Below, piece by piece: positions 42,601-52,400 of a DNA stretch of 64,000 nt. Below the pieces are notes generated by a model that was not told where the DNA came from, made no database searches, and saw only the letters and a list, made by a program, of their open reading frames with translations. Origin of the DNA: Sanderia malayensis (Eukaryota > Cnidaria > Scyphozoa > Semaeostomeae > Pelagiidae). The DNA lies in contig RQOL01000915.1 of NCBI GenBank assembly GCA_013076295.1, positions 1,302,001 through 1,366,000 of the forward strand, written 5' to 3'. Each line of letters opens with the position of its first letter. Position 1 is the first letter of the stretch. The translations under genes were made by a program, and so were the position numbers.

Positions 42601-42859
42601 ACGCCACATAATCTGTCATCTGTTTCTTGTCAACTCATGTGCTGTGTTGCACCTGAATCAATCCACCAATTGTTTCCCGGTTGAACGTCACCACTGTCAC
42701 CGATTTCCTCAGCCTGTGGTATTTCAATTTTGTTCGACAACGACTTCGACTTTGACTCTGCTATTGTTGTCGCAATATGGCTGATGCATGTCCTGACTTC
42801 CCTTTCAAATCAATTTCTTTTTGTAACAATTTCTTGCGAAATGCCCAGGCTTCTTGCAA
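39640..42859 (-). pseudogene. Copia pol: protease, integrase, reverse transcriptase, RNase H, broken
   Basis: From 5' to 3' on the minus strand: the end of the Gag zinc knuckle (GHFARNCYKK) near 42830; a protease-region block with VLYVPR near 42460; GAG-pre-integrase and integrase start with PLELIHSDVCGPM (~42090); integrase core LRADNGGEYKSDDF (~41890) and YTPQQNGVAERMNRTIMETV (~41780); RT with MDVKTAYLNG and YGLKQSARCWN (~40700); RNase H with [20 protein letters not shown] and [10 protein letters not shown] (~39940-40070). At least eight frameshifts or stops are seen, including in the RT catalytic region, where no intact YVDD block was read. Confidence 0.88.
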
Positions 42860-42860
42860 T

Positions 42861-43445
42861 AAGCCTTTTCACGGTTTTTGCTACCATTATGAAATAGGTG
42901 GATTTAGCCAAAATGGTAGCCACTGACTGCGACGGAAAATTCTCATGCTTTATTATCATTTATCAGGTTACTTATTAGACGCCATTGCTTGATATTAATT
43001 TGGGAAAATATTATTCAATTGATATTAGTAAATTAAAAAAGGTCCGTAAGTGATTTTACTCTTTGTTTTCATCGATTCTTCGGAGCACCGCAATCGGGCC
43101 TAGTCAAAAGTTCCCCCAAAAAAAGCCTTCGGACAACCCCTAAACCTCAATTTCTGAAACAAAAGATTATTGTGTCATGGAGAGTATATCCCTACCTCCA
43201 ATTGGCGGTGGTTCCATGGTGATTGGTCATGGATAACAGAAATAGCACGTGTTCAAAGATTCCTTGCCATGCGTCCAGTGTGTGCGTCACGACATTGTGA
43301 TATCCTGTGTTTTCATTTCTGCGTGTGCGCTCTATCATGCCGCACGGTGTCATGTAACAATTTTATGGGTAGGGCCGGGGAAAATGACAGCCAAATAGGT
43401 GGGAAAGGAAATACTTTCTTACTATTGAAGTTATACTATAATAGC
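42861..43445 (+). repeat. ISL2EU left terminal inverted repeat
   Basis: Pairs with 47009-47593 in inverted orientation with few mismatches and small indels. The outer end is AAGCCTTTTCACGGTTTTTG. Similarity fades after about 43440. Confidence 0.88.
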
Positions 43446-43525
43446 AGACACTCTTTCTTTAGACACCATTTGAAAATAATTGGCTTTCGTAAACAGAAAT
43501 CACTTTAACTTGTTCGAAATTCGTA

Positions 43526-45396
43526 ATGGAAACTAACGTGACTTCAGCTGATTTTCTTGAGTGGACAGTACAAGAACTGAAGTACTATCTTGCTGTTCGT
43601 GGTTTGTTGCAAGAAGGAAATAAATTAGAGTTGGTTGCAAGAGCATTAGTTGCCTTCGAGAAGAAAACTCCCATCAGAAAGGACCTTACTGAACTTGAAC
43701 AGGAACTCAAAAAAAGCTATTCGAAATGATCAATGATAATGAAATTCCTGATCCATTACAATTAGAAGATACTGTTTGGAGTGACGATGTGTCTCTGTGG
43801 CCGAACGTTGACATTGGCAAGGTATTTTCGTACGTCATCACAAAAAGCCTTTGAGACTGAGTACATAGGACAATATAAAGCCCGAAAGCCTATTCTTACT
43901 TCATGAGCGGATTTGTGCATAAATATTTGTCTATGCTTTATCTGGTGGTAAAGTTTTACTGAAGGCAAACGTTACACCTTCACAGAAATTGCGCGAGGAC
44001 CAAACATCGTGGCTGTTATGCTTAAAGAGCGGGGATGTTATTTGCGGCTAAATGCACATGTACTGCCGGATTTGCGCAGTGCTGCAACCATGTTGTCGCA
44101 ATTTTATAGAAGGTTGAATTTGCCAATAGCAAAAGGTTTATAGACCCTGTTTGCACCGAGAAGGCATGTGCTTGGAACAGTAGCACACAGACGAGGTCGA
44201 GGTATCAAAAATAAAAAATCTAGCAATAAAAAAGCATGATGTGACAAAAAGAAACAAAAAGCGGATATTACAAACAGATTTTAAATTATCATTCGACCCA
44301 CAGCCAGCCGAAATGAGAGGAGGGGAGGATGCAACGGATTCAGAATTTTTCAATGCTGCTGAGAGAGCAACAACCAACAGCAGTTGTTTTAAAATGCGAA
44401 GTGCCCTCACAAAAATATGGTTGTCCGGACACTGTAACACAGATTGCAGAGAGAATTGTTGAAAAAAATGCTGATGCAGATGAACAAAGTTTGATCAGAT
44501 TGTTGATGAACGAACTTTCATTTAGTGAGAGCCAGTTGGACGAATTGGAGAGGGTGACCAGATTGCAGGCTGATTCTAAAGTATGGAAAGAACAGAGGAT
44601 GGGATGCATTACTGGCACAAAAAATCAAAGATGTCTCACGAAGGTGGATTCGATCAGCAAGGCCAGGGGCAAGCCAGTTTCAGTAACGCCCCTCCTTGTA
44701 CGTATAGTTAAAGAGCGAGATATAGGTTCGGTCCCGGCGGTGGAATACGGTAGAGAGCACGAGGTAGATGCGAGAAAGGACTTTGCTGAATCGGTTGTAA
44801 AAAAAATCGCAATGGGCGACTTTTGGATTCAGGCTTACTGGTGAGTAAATTTTCCCATTCATCCGTGCATCACCAGATAATGTATTTGTTTGTAAGTGCT
44901 GTGATAACGGAAAGGTTCCAGTGGAATACAAGTGCTCATACAAGCTAAGAGACAAATCAATTCGCAGTGCATACAAAGAATTAGACTATCTATGCGAGGT
45001 TGAAGAGACAATCACTTTGCGAAAATCACACAAATATTACAGCCAAATAATGGCGCAGATGGCATTGCTGAATGCCAAGCATGGATATTCGTTGTTTGGA
45101 CGCCAATTGGAGAGCCGCTAATTTTAAAAATGCAATTCGACACGGACCATTGGACTATGCTGGAAAGAAATGCGATTATATCTTTCAAAGCACACATTGC
45201 AAGAGTTCTATTGGGGATAAGATCTTTATGCTTTTGCCCTGTATGCAACAAGCCTTGCTTGGAAGATGGCGAATTTGAAGACACGAAACAAAATAGTGTG
45301 GAATGTAAAATTTGCAAACCATGGCTACATTGGAGTTGCACTAATGTGAACTCAGCACCGGAAAACGATTTATATGTATATTGTGTAGCGAGTTAA
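43526..45396 (+). pseudogene. SAP-SWIM-YqaJ-PHD nuclease gene of the ISL2EU element, broken
   Basis: The start ATG 43526 opens a SAP domain (EWTVQELKYYLAVRGLLQEG, residues ~12-45). After frameshifts, a SWIM-type zinc motif (CTCTAGFAQCCNHVVAILYR) is coded near 44043-44110. A YqaJ nuclease follows: WKEQRMGCITGTKN and VEYGREHEVDARKDF (44580-44800), then VEYKCSYKLRDKSIRSAYKE and SHKYYSQIMAQMAL (44910-45065). A PHD-like C4HC3 finger (FCPVCNKPC ... VECKICKPWLHWSC) ends the protein at 45396. YqaJ/lambda-exo enzymes process DNA ends; SAP and PHD suggest DNA and chromatin contact. At least four breaks. Confidence 0.85.
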
Positions 45397-45545
45397 CAAA
45401 CTAATTAGTAATTTTTCTTACTTCTACAACTTTGTAAAATTATAGTATTCAAATAAATTTTATATTCCGATCATATATTCTAGTCTTTTTAACTGTATAT
45501 AAGAATAGCGTAGTTATTATTCTAATAATGGCTTCTTCAAATTCG

Positions 45546-46941
45546 TTAATGCTGCACAGACAGTAACAATATCGTCACAAATCGGCAGAAGAATAATCGG
45601 AAGCTCGTTCTGAGTATATTATATTCCTTCATTCTTCTAATTGCTTTCTCCACGAAAATTCTCAGGTTGGCAACTTGGGAGGTTCGCGCAACAGCTGACT
45701 GGTTCATTTGAAAGTTACCTTGAGTGGATGGCGGTATTGTTAGAGTACATTGATAGTATGCCAAATAGTCTTCTATCTTAAAACCCTCTATCTGCCATTA
45801 CCTGGTCATTGGGGAGAAGGCCACTTGCAAAACCGCAGTTTTCCGTTATGAAAATGTCTGATGCTCTTCCACCATAGCAATCGGACACGAAGGAAATGGC
45901 TCCATTGGGAGTTATACCAACGAGAAACTTGATGGTGTGATGATGCTTGTACTGGCTCCAACAAGTTGCTGCAAGTTGCAGACAGGATGGTGTTTCTAAA
46001 AAGATTTCTGTGCAATCAATTATCACTCTGCATTTGGGATAAAATTTCCGAAATCCATCAGGCATGTATCTTCGAATTGCAGCTCTATCTGGCCATTTGA
46101 TTAGTGGCTTCAATTCCAACGCCATTAACCGCACCCACGTAAAAACAACAGTTGTAACCAGCCCAATAGCAAGATCAAATCGATATGCAAGGTCTTGCAC
46201 TTTCAAGTTACACTTCAAACGCATCATGACCATCAATAACTCCAACTCAAGAGAAAGCTTTCTCTTCGGGCCAGGGCGTTTCATAAAACCTCTGAATGTT
46301 TCTTCATTTGCCTGCATTAATGATTCCTCTGCTTCACATAAACCTTTCTGCTGCTCTCTCTCTGTCTGAGCTTGCCCTTTCCAATATTGCATGCGACAAG
46401 CGATCGGCAACAAATGGTCGAAAACTAGCTTGAACATTTTTGCTCCCTCAAAGCCGGTATAGAACTGCACTTTGTAATCTCTTGTAATTTGTTGCAGTTG
46501 ATATTCCGGTCCTAAACTAAACACAAACTCATCCAAAGTCTTCGGTATGTGTTGTTCTGTATTAGCAAAGAGCTCAGTTGTCGGTCTTCTTCTTGGGCTT
46601 CGACGCAAGCTTGTTTCTTCGAAAAATGGCTTGCCGCGATCTTTTCTCTTCACTGGTGTCTTTTTCCTTTCTGCATCGCGCTGTGTTAGGTACATTGTTG
46701 GGTAATTGAAGTTGCCAAGGGGCTTCCCAAACTTAAAATGGTTTGAACAAACGAGCATCCCTTTTCTGAATTCATAGTTTTTTCAGACCTTTGCTTACTT
46801 GCTTAATCCATAATTTTCGTGCGCCCTCGTCTGTGGGAAATGCATGGAATACAAGCTTCTCTACATGTCCCTTTACGGTTAACTCATCTTTACGCCACGA
46901 TTTGTCAGCACAGCCACCAACACAACAACTTTGATTAGGCA
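45546..46941 (-). pseudogene. THAP-domain DDE_Tnp_4 transposase of the ISL2EU element, broken
   Basis: ATG near 46941 starts a THAP zinc domain (CCVGGCADKSWRKDE, LVFHAFPTDEGARKLWI, then VCSNHFKFGKP), with a 1-nt frameshift near 46768. The open frame 46758-45778 holds a helical linker and the catalytic core: CRVIIDCTEIFLETP (first D) and DQVMADRGF (second D). After a second frameshift at about 45780, VEKAIRRMKEYNIL gives the catalytic E region. The length of about 460 residues fits the family. The transposase binds the element's TIRs through THAP. Two breaks only, so it is the better preserved of the two genes. Confidence 0.87.
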
Positions 46942-47008
46942 TCCTCAGTCTTCACGAATTTAAACACATATGTAAAGCAGAAGAAGAGTGCATTTGATAT
47001 TATAGTAT

Positions 47009-47593
47009 AGCTTGAATAGTAAGAGAATATTTCCTTTCCCACTTATTTGGCTGTCATTTTCCCCGGCCCTACCCATAAAACTGTTACATGACACCATAAC
47101 TGTTACGTGCGGCATGATAGAGCGCACCACGCAGAAATGAAAACACAGGATATCACAATGTCGTGACGCACACACTGGACGCATGGCAAGGAATCTTTGA
47201 ACACGTGCTATTTCTGTTATCCATGACCAATCACCATGGAACTACCGCCAATTGGAGGTAGGGATATACTCTCCATGACACAATAATCTTTTGTTTCAGA
47301 AATTGAGGTTTAGGGGGTTGTCCGAAGGCTTTTTGGGGAACTTTTGACTAGGCCCGATTGCGGTGCTCCGAAGAATCGATGAAAACAAAGAGTAAAATCA
47401 CTTACTGACCTTTTTTAATTTACTAATATCAATTGAATAATAATTTTCCTAAATTAATATCAAGCAATTGCGTCTAATAAGTAACCTGATAAATGATAAT
47501 AAAGCATGAGAAGTTTCCGTCGCAGTCAGTGGCTACCGTTTTGGCCTAAATCCCACCTATTTCATAATGGTAGCAAAAACCGTGAAAAGGCTT
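47009..47593 (-). repeat. ISL2EU right terminal inverted repeat
   Basis: Inverted partner of 42861-43445, ending CCGTGAAAAGGCTT. It contains the promoter-proximal part of the transposase gene. Confidence 0.88.
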
Positions 47594-47595
47594 AT

Positions 47596-48143
47596 AGTGG
47601 CACAGGAATGTTCTTCCATTACTTGGATTCCCTTTATCAGTGCCTCTCTTGATAAACAATGCATTATCTTCAATTTTGTTCTTCATGTCTGGAACATTTA
47701 TCGTCCCACTTCCGCATTGTTCCTCGCCATGTAATTTCTCAAACTCGTGGATCAGCCTATCTCTCACATAATTGCACCCTTTTTGCACCCTTCGCCATTT
47801 TGGCTGAATACAGTTTTCTTCGATAGAATATCTTTTGAGACAGAGTTTTTTGCTCAAAGTGTTTTTGTAGATTGTCCCATGCCTCCTTGGACGACGTAGC
47901 AGATCTCACGTATATTTGCAGTGATGTATCAACAGACAAGCACACAGTAGCGAGGGCAATGTTTTCCCTTTTTCGAAAAATTCTTTGCTGATCGGCTGTA
48001 GCTCCACTTCTCAGAACTTCAGTACCTTGTACGATCTCCCATAAATCTTTAGCTATCAAATGCATCTTCAATTGAAATTTCCAGCTATGGAAATTTTCTC
48101 CACGCAACTTTTCAATTTTGAAACAACTTTCTTCAGTAGCCAT
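47596..48143 (-). pseudogene. Copia gag, broken and split in its zinc knuckle
   Basis: ATG 48143 opens a Gag of the UBN2/Copia type: EKLRGENFHSWKFQLKMHLI, WEIVQGTEV, then AWDNLQKHFEQKTL. The frame is lost near 47780 and continues in another frame (RRVQKGCNYVRDRLIHEFEK) to CHY at 47596. The remaining half of the C-x2-C-x4-H-x4-C knuckle lies at 42830-42858, on the other side of the inserted ISL2EU element. Gag would form the virus-like particle. Confidence 0.85.
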
Positions 48144-48258
48144 TTTTTCCAGCTAACTTTCGTTGAACGCAAATGCACGAGGCAAATCAGAAGTCGAACA
48201 TAAACAAATAGATTATTAATCCTTACCCTGGCAAAACTAGCACTCTGGGCCCATAACC

Positions 48259-48453
48259 TATTAGCAGAGTGTATTCGAGATATAACAAGATTGATATCCA
48301 ATCATCAAATATATATTTAAAACAGTATAGCCAGCAATCAGCGAACGAACGAAAAGTAGAAGAGTAAAAGTTATATTCAGGATTGTGTAATCTAAGCATG
48401 GTCACAGCATGATAATGTCAATCAAAGTATACGAGTCACCATAATGTCCAACA
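48259..48453 (-). repeat. Copia element, 5' LTR (195 bp)
   Basis: Same sequence as 39355-39549 apart from three transitions. It starts TGTTGGACATT (minus strand) and ends CTGCTAATA, followed at once by the primer-binding site. Confidence 0.92.
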
Positions 48454-49960
48454 GCGACCACCCACCGCCCGTCCTGCCGCCCCCCTGAAAGCCGCTTCTG
48501 AAAGTTGATAGCTTCAGTGTGAAGTTTGAAAAAAAAAAGTTGCCTTCAAAAATTTAATCACTCCTGGAAAATTTAAACTCAATCTGTAATGAAAATTATA
48601 TCAAACTGTAGCTAAGAAAACAGCAAATCCGATAAAAATATTCACATTTCTTAACAATGTTGTTTTGAATTGTAAGGGGGTATTTAGTGCAGCCCAACAC
48701 AAAACCCGTGAAAAAATTTATTCATCAGCCAACTTTAAGAACACAAAAATTCCCCTAACTTGGTCAAAATTTGTCCATTTGAACTCAAATTACACCAACA
48801 TGAAGCTAATACCTTGGCGAATAAGTATCGAAAGTACTTGGGTGCATATGAGAAGCTTTTCGCAAGTTTAGTTCGATATTTTTGAAGTTCAAGACATGAT
48901 TTTGTTGCTCGAAAATTGCCGTGAAATCAAACCCGTGCAAAAAATAGCAACTTAAACACGATTCACCAACTTTCAAATTAAATTAACGTGGCCAATTTTT
49001 GTCTTACACACCCCACATGAAGCTAATAGCTTGGCGAACATTTATCGAAAGTATTTGCATGAAAAAAAACAAAGTTTGGCAGGTTAAAATTTAATTTTAG
49101 AATTGCGAATACAAAACACATGGGTGTTGCGTGAAAACTTCGTGTTTTCCAGAAAAACCCAAACTCGGCTAAAACTGTCCAAAAACAGAGGAAAATCGAC
49201 AAAACAAAAAAAACAACCCCAGATAACTTTAGTTCTCGTGTAAATAACCAGTTATCGAATGTTTAAATGGACAAAATCGGTCCAGAACGACCCAAGAAAA
49301 TCAAAATTGTCTTCGTGTTTTGGTTAGGCCCTCGAGCCGAAAGAAAAACGTGAGGTTAAACAAAACAAAACTCGTGCTATTTTCACCCAAAAACAATTGA
49401 ATAAAAGAAATAGCTTGAAATAATTGTCCACCAATTGTCTCCACAGGTCCTGACAACAATTGACATGTCTTTACAATTGATTTCCGGCACGTATTCACGC
49501 TTAAACCCGAGCAAGTTGCCGCCCGTTCAACTAAAAAACACGTGCTTCTCCCTGCTCGTTTTGCATCTCATTAACTCGGTCCTCGGAACTTTCTAGAAAG
49601 TCGGAACACAAAATGGGCCATAACTCCCGAACCGTTAGGAGTAGAAATTAGCCAAATAGCACACTGTCATCAGCGCAATGCAGCGATCATTTCTATACCA
49701 ATTTGCACCCTTATTGACCTCCAAAAAAAAGCCTTTATGGATACAACGAAATTCCTTTGATCCCATTGTTTTTTCGAATGTCGATTGTTCCGGAGACAAT
49801 GGGGCATTGTTCCCAGTGGGCGGGTCACGTGTGATCGTAGAATAGTATATAAGAGACTAGCCGGGGGCGCTCGCTACGCTCGCTTCCCGGAGTCCCTCAA
49901 GTAACAAAAGTTTAATGTGGTTGGCGTGCTGCGCGTGCTGCATTCGCTCCCGCTCATGCC
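48454..49960 (+). repeat. TATA-containing island, copy 2, longer version
   Basis: Begins gcgaccacccaccgccc and corresponds to 34017-35110, with about 400 extra bases (about 48530-48950) that include a diverged internal duplication of the ACATGAAGCTAATA region. TATATAAGAGACTAG at about 49846-49860 and the following GC-rich stretch are conserved. After gctcatgccc (49960) copy 2 continues into non-satellite DNA, whereas copy 1 enters the minisatellite, which places the satellite junction of copy 1 exactly there. Confidence 0.75.
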
Positions 49961-52000
49961 CTTTCCCATCCCACGCACAGTGGTTTGGCTCTCCCTCGCT
50001 CCCCTGTCTATCTATTGTCACGATTGTAGTGTTTAACATGCATGGAAATTAGTTTTAGCGATCAGCCTCGTTTTCATTTGAAAATCCTCGTTTTCATCAG
50101 TTAAGCCTCGTGCTGATGGTACAGTAGATAAGATGCAACATCAAAAGTTTGTTATGTTATGTTGTAGGGACAACAACAATTAGCCTGCTATTAGTTGAGT
50201 GCATGCATTGACACTTGGCTGTGGTACTTTGTCAACCTAATACAAACAGTAAAGGAACATCTATGATGAGCATCCAGAATTTAAATTAATGTTGACTTAC
50301 AGAGGTATGGTTTTGTTTCCATGATAAGATGATACTGATGCATTGGATTTCGACAAATCAATAGGTATGAAGTCTCCAATACTTGCATTTGTACAATGAT
50401 GTACATCAGTAGATCTACAAAGTGAAAGAGACAAATTATATTCTATTTAACATGTTGGTTTATTACTATTGAGGGTAAAAAATAATTGGATTTGGATAAG
50501 ATAGCCCTTGGGAGCTGAATAAGTGGATAGCGAAAAATTGCTCTTTCATAATTAGGGACTTTGTTTAACTGGAATAACAATTGGGACTTTCTTCACTGTA
50601 TTGTAACGTAGTATTTAGAATATATTAAAAACCTTTATAACAAAAAGTAAGTTTGACTCAAGTAACAATAGTTCCTTTCCTTAATATTAATGTTAAATAA
50701 AGAGAGAATCTGTGGAGTCTAATTTTCCTTTCATGTTGATTCAATGTATCTCAATATAAAAAAAAATAAAGAAATCAATATTGTTAATATTAATATTAGC
50801 AATATTATCAATATTGACATTACAGACAAAACAGATCATGTAATGCATTTGCCACGAAAAAGCTTTATTAAATTAAATAAAGTACAAAGATTTCCACAGC
50901 TGGGATTGGCTTTACATTAGTTTGAATCATATAGAACATAAGGATAAGCACCAGTTACCTTGGATATCCAAAGCAAAAGTACTTCATAATCATCATCAAT
51001 GGGATGGGAATGGCATGGTGAAAGGAGTTTCATAGGAGTATTGGGCTTGGCTGTTGGTAAGGCAAAGAAGGCAGCCACAAAGTGAAAAGAAGCGACTGCA
51101 ACATGTGGCTACAGGATTAAACACTCTTTGTGAAAACATTAAATATAAAAAGCTATGAAACATAAGCGGAGTTGTCAATTTTGGCATCAAGAAACCTAAT
51201 GGTGAGAATGAGTGAAATACAATTGGCCTAAGAAATTTGTAGTTTAAATGTCAACTTGAATGGGGTGAAAGTAAAAGTAAACTCTACTTACCCCTCAGCT
51301 ATGGCAAAATGAATGTTTCTCTCAGGTTTACTTTGTCTTATTTCAGCATCAAGTTCCGTTGCGATCCAAGATTTTGGAATTATGTTATGCTTATGCTGTT
51401 CTAATATGAAATATTAGGACAGCATGAGCACGAAGATGAAAAATTGCTACGTTGACGAAACATAGCATAAATCGAAATCATACAACAAATTCTATTGTTA
51501 TGCAGCCTCGTTTGGACGTAATTATCTGATTGAGCTTGATTGGCTAACAATCACCCCAACCCATGAAAGAAAAGAAGACTGAACTCAACAAAGAACATGC
51601 TTGCATTGCGTCCTTCCTTTCGTCTTTTCTGCTCTTTCATTGGGTCACTGGCGATGGTAAGTAGGTTTTCCACATCGTTTTATATCATTGCGATCTTTCA
51701 AGTTACATCTTTAAAATAAATCTGTAGGGTTTTTGTGAAGGTTTTCATTCATTTTCCCAGGGTATAAGACTTGAGGAAATATAGTATTTCATAAAATCCC
51801 TTGAGAGTAGGCCACATTTAAGAAGAACGGATGCTAGAGTTAAGATACATTGTCTGCATTGGAAAATGAGATAAGATTCTGTGCTTCATACGTTTTATTA
51901 CATCTATTATTCGTGAATTTTAGGTAGTGCATAATTTGTGTGGTGCGATGTCAAAGAAGGGAATTGTTGACTGTTCTTCTTTAGGTAAGTATTGAAATAT
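49961..52000. other. Region without recognisable genes
   Basis: AT-rich, with no supported ORF. A near-perfect inverted repeat (ATGCTGTTCTAATAT / ATATTAGGACAGCAT with a 3-base loop) stands at about 51391-51423. Short ATT-rich tracts lie near 50760-50830. It could be intron or intergenic host DNA. Confidence 0.45.
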
Positions 52001-52019
52001 AGCCAGGGTGAATCTGAGG

Positions 52020-52400
52020 CTTTACCTGCGCCAAAGATTTCTTTCCTATAAATTTTATTGCGCCACACTATGATGTGCGACTGCGCCACAGCTTTTCACG
52101 ATTGCTTCGGGCTACTACTACGCATGCGCAGATTGACGTAATTGTGAAAATGTGTCCCTCTAAGAGCCCTCCTACCAGACCCCACCCACGACGCTGTAAA
52201 TTTCATTAGTGATATAAGAAAAAATGTAGTCAATAAGCTAAAGAATTGTATCATAAAGTCAAATCGCACAGGAACAATAACAATTTTAGGCCGACCTGCG
52301 CCAATATTGTGCGCCAAATGTAATCCCGCGCCGTCTCTGCGCCAAAATCGTGCGCCAAATTCAACGCTCCGCGCCGCTCTGCGCCAAAGATCTTGTTAAA
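52020..52400 (-). promoter_or_regulatory. Cluster of E2F-like TTTGGCGCA motifs
   Basis: TGCGCCAAA (minus TTTGGCGCA) occurs at 52027, 52310, 52338, 52351 and 52380, with near matches at 52297 and others. A palindromic CGCATGCG lies near 52121. The motif fits E2F (TTTSGCGC). The tight spacing suggests either a real S-phase control region or a decayed tandem repeat. Confidence 0.45.

Larger units (their letters stand above)
42861..47593. mobile_element. ISL2EU-type DNA transposon with long TIRs (4733 bp)
   Basis: Terminal inverted repeats of about 585 bp (42861-43445 and 47009-47593) start AAGCCTTTTCACGG. The flanking target duplication is AT (42859-42860 and 47594-47595); removing the element and one AT rejoins the Copia zinc knuckle codons exactly. 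It carries a THAP-DDE transposase (minus) and a YqaJ exonuclease gene (plus), convergent. The pairing of a YqaJ nuclease with an IS5-like transposase is characteristic of ISL2EU elements, from family knowledge. ORFs inside the TIRs (MRPVCASRHCDILCFHFC in both) are shadows of the repeat. Confidence 0.9.
39355..48453 (-). mobile_element. Ty1/Copia LTR retrotransposon, interrupted by an ISL2EU-type transposon
   Basis: Two 195-bp LTRs, a 5-bp target duplication with one mismatch, a primer-binding site GGTTATGGGCCCAGAG (minus strand, 48258-48243) resembling the internal initiator-Met tRNA site used by Drosophila copia, and a polypurine tract. Internal order gag, protease, integrase, RT, RNase H is that of Copia elements. 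Without the 4.73-kb nested transposon (42861-47593) it is about 4.4 kb. It inserted into copy 2 of the 1.1-kb island. Confidence 0.93.

Noticed and set aside
43170..43508. ORF with MRPVCASRHCDILCFHFC, also seen at 46960-47184
   Set aside because: Lies in the ISL2EU terminal repeat and appears only because both TIRs carry it.
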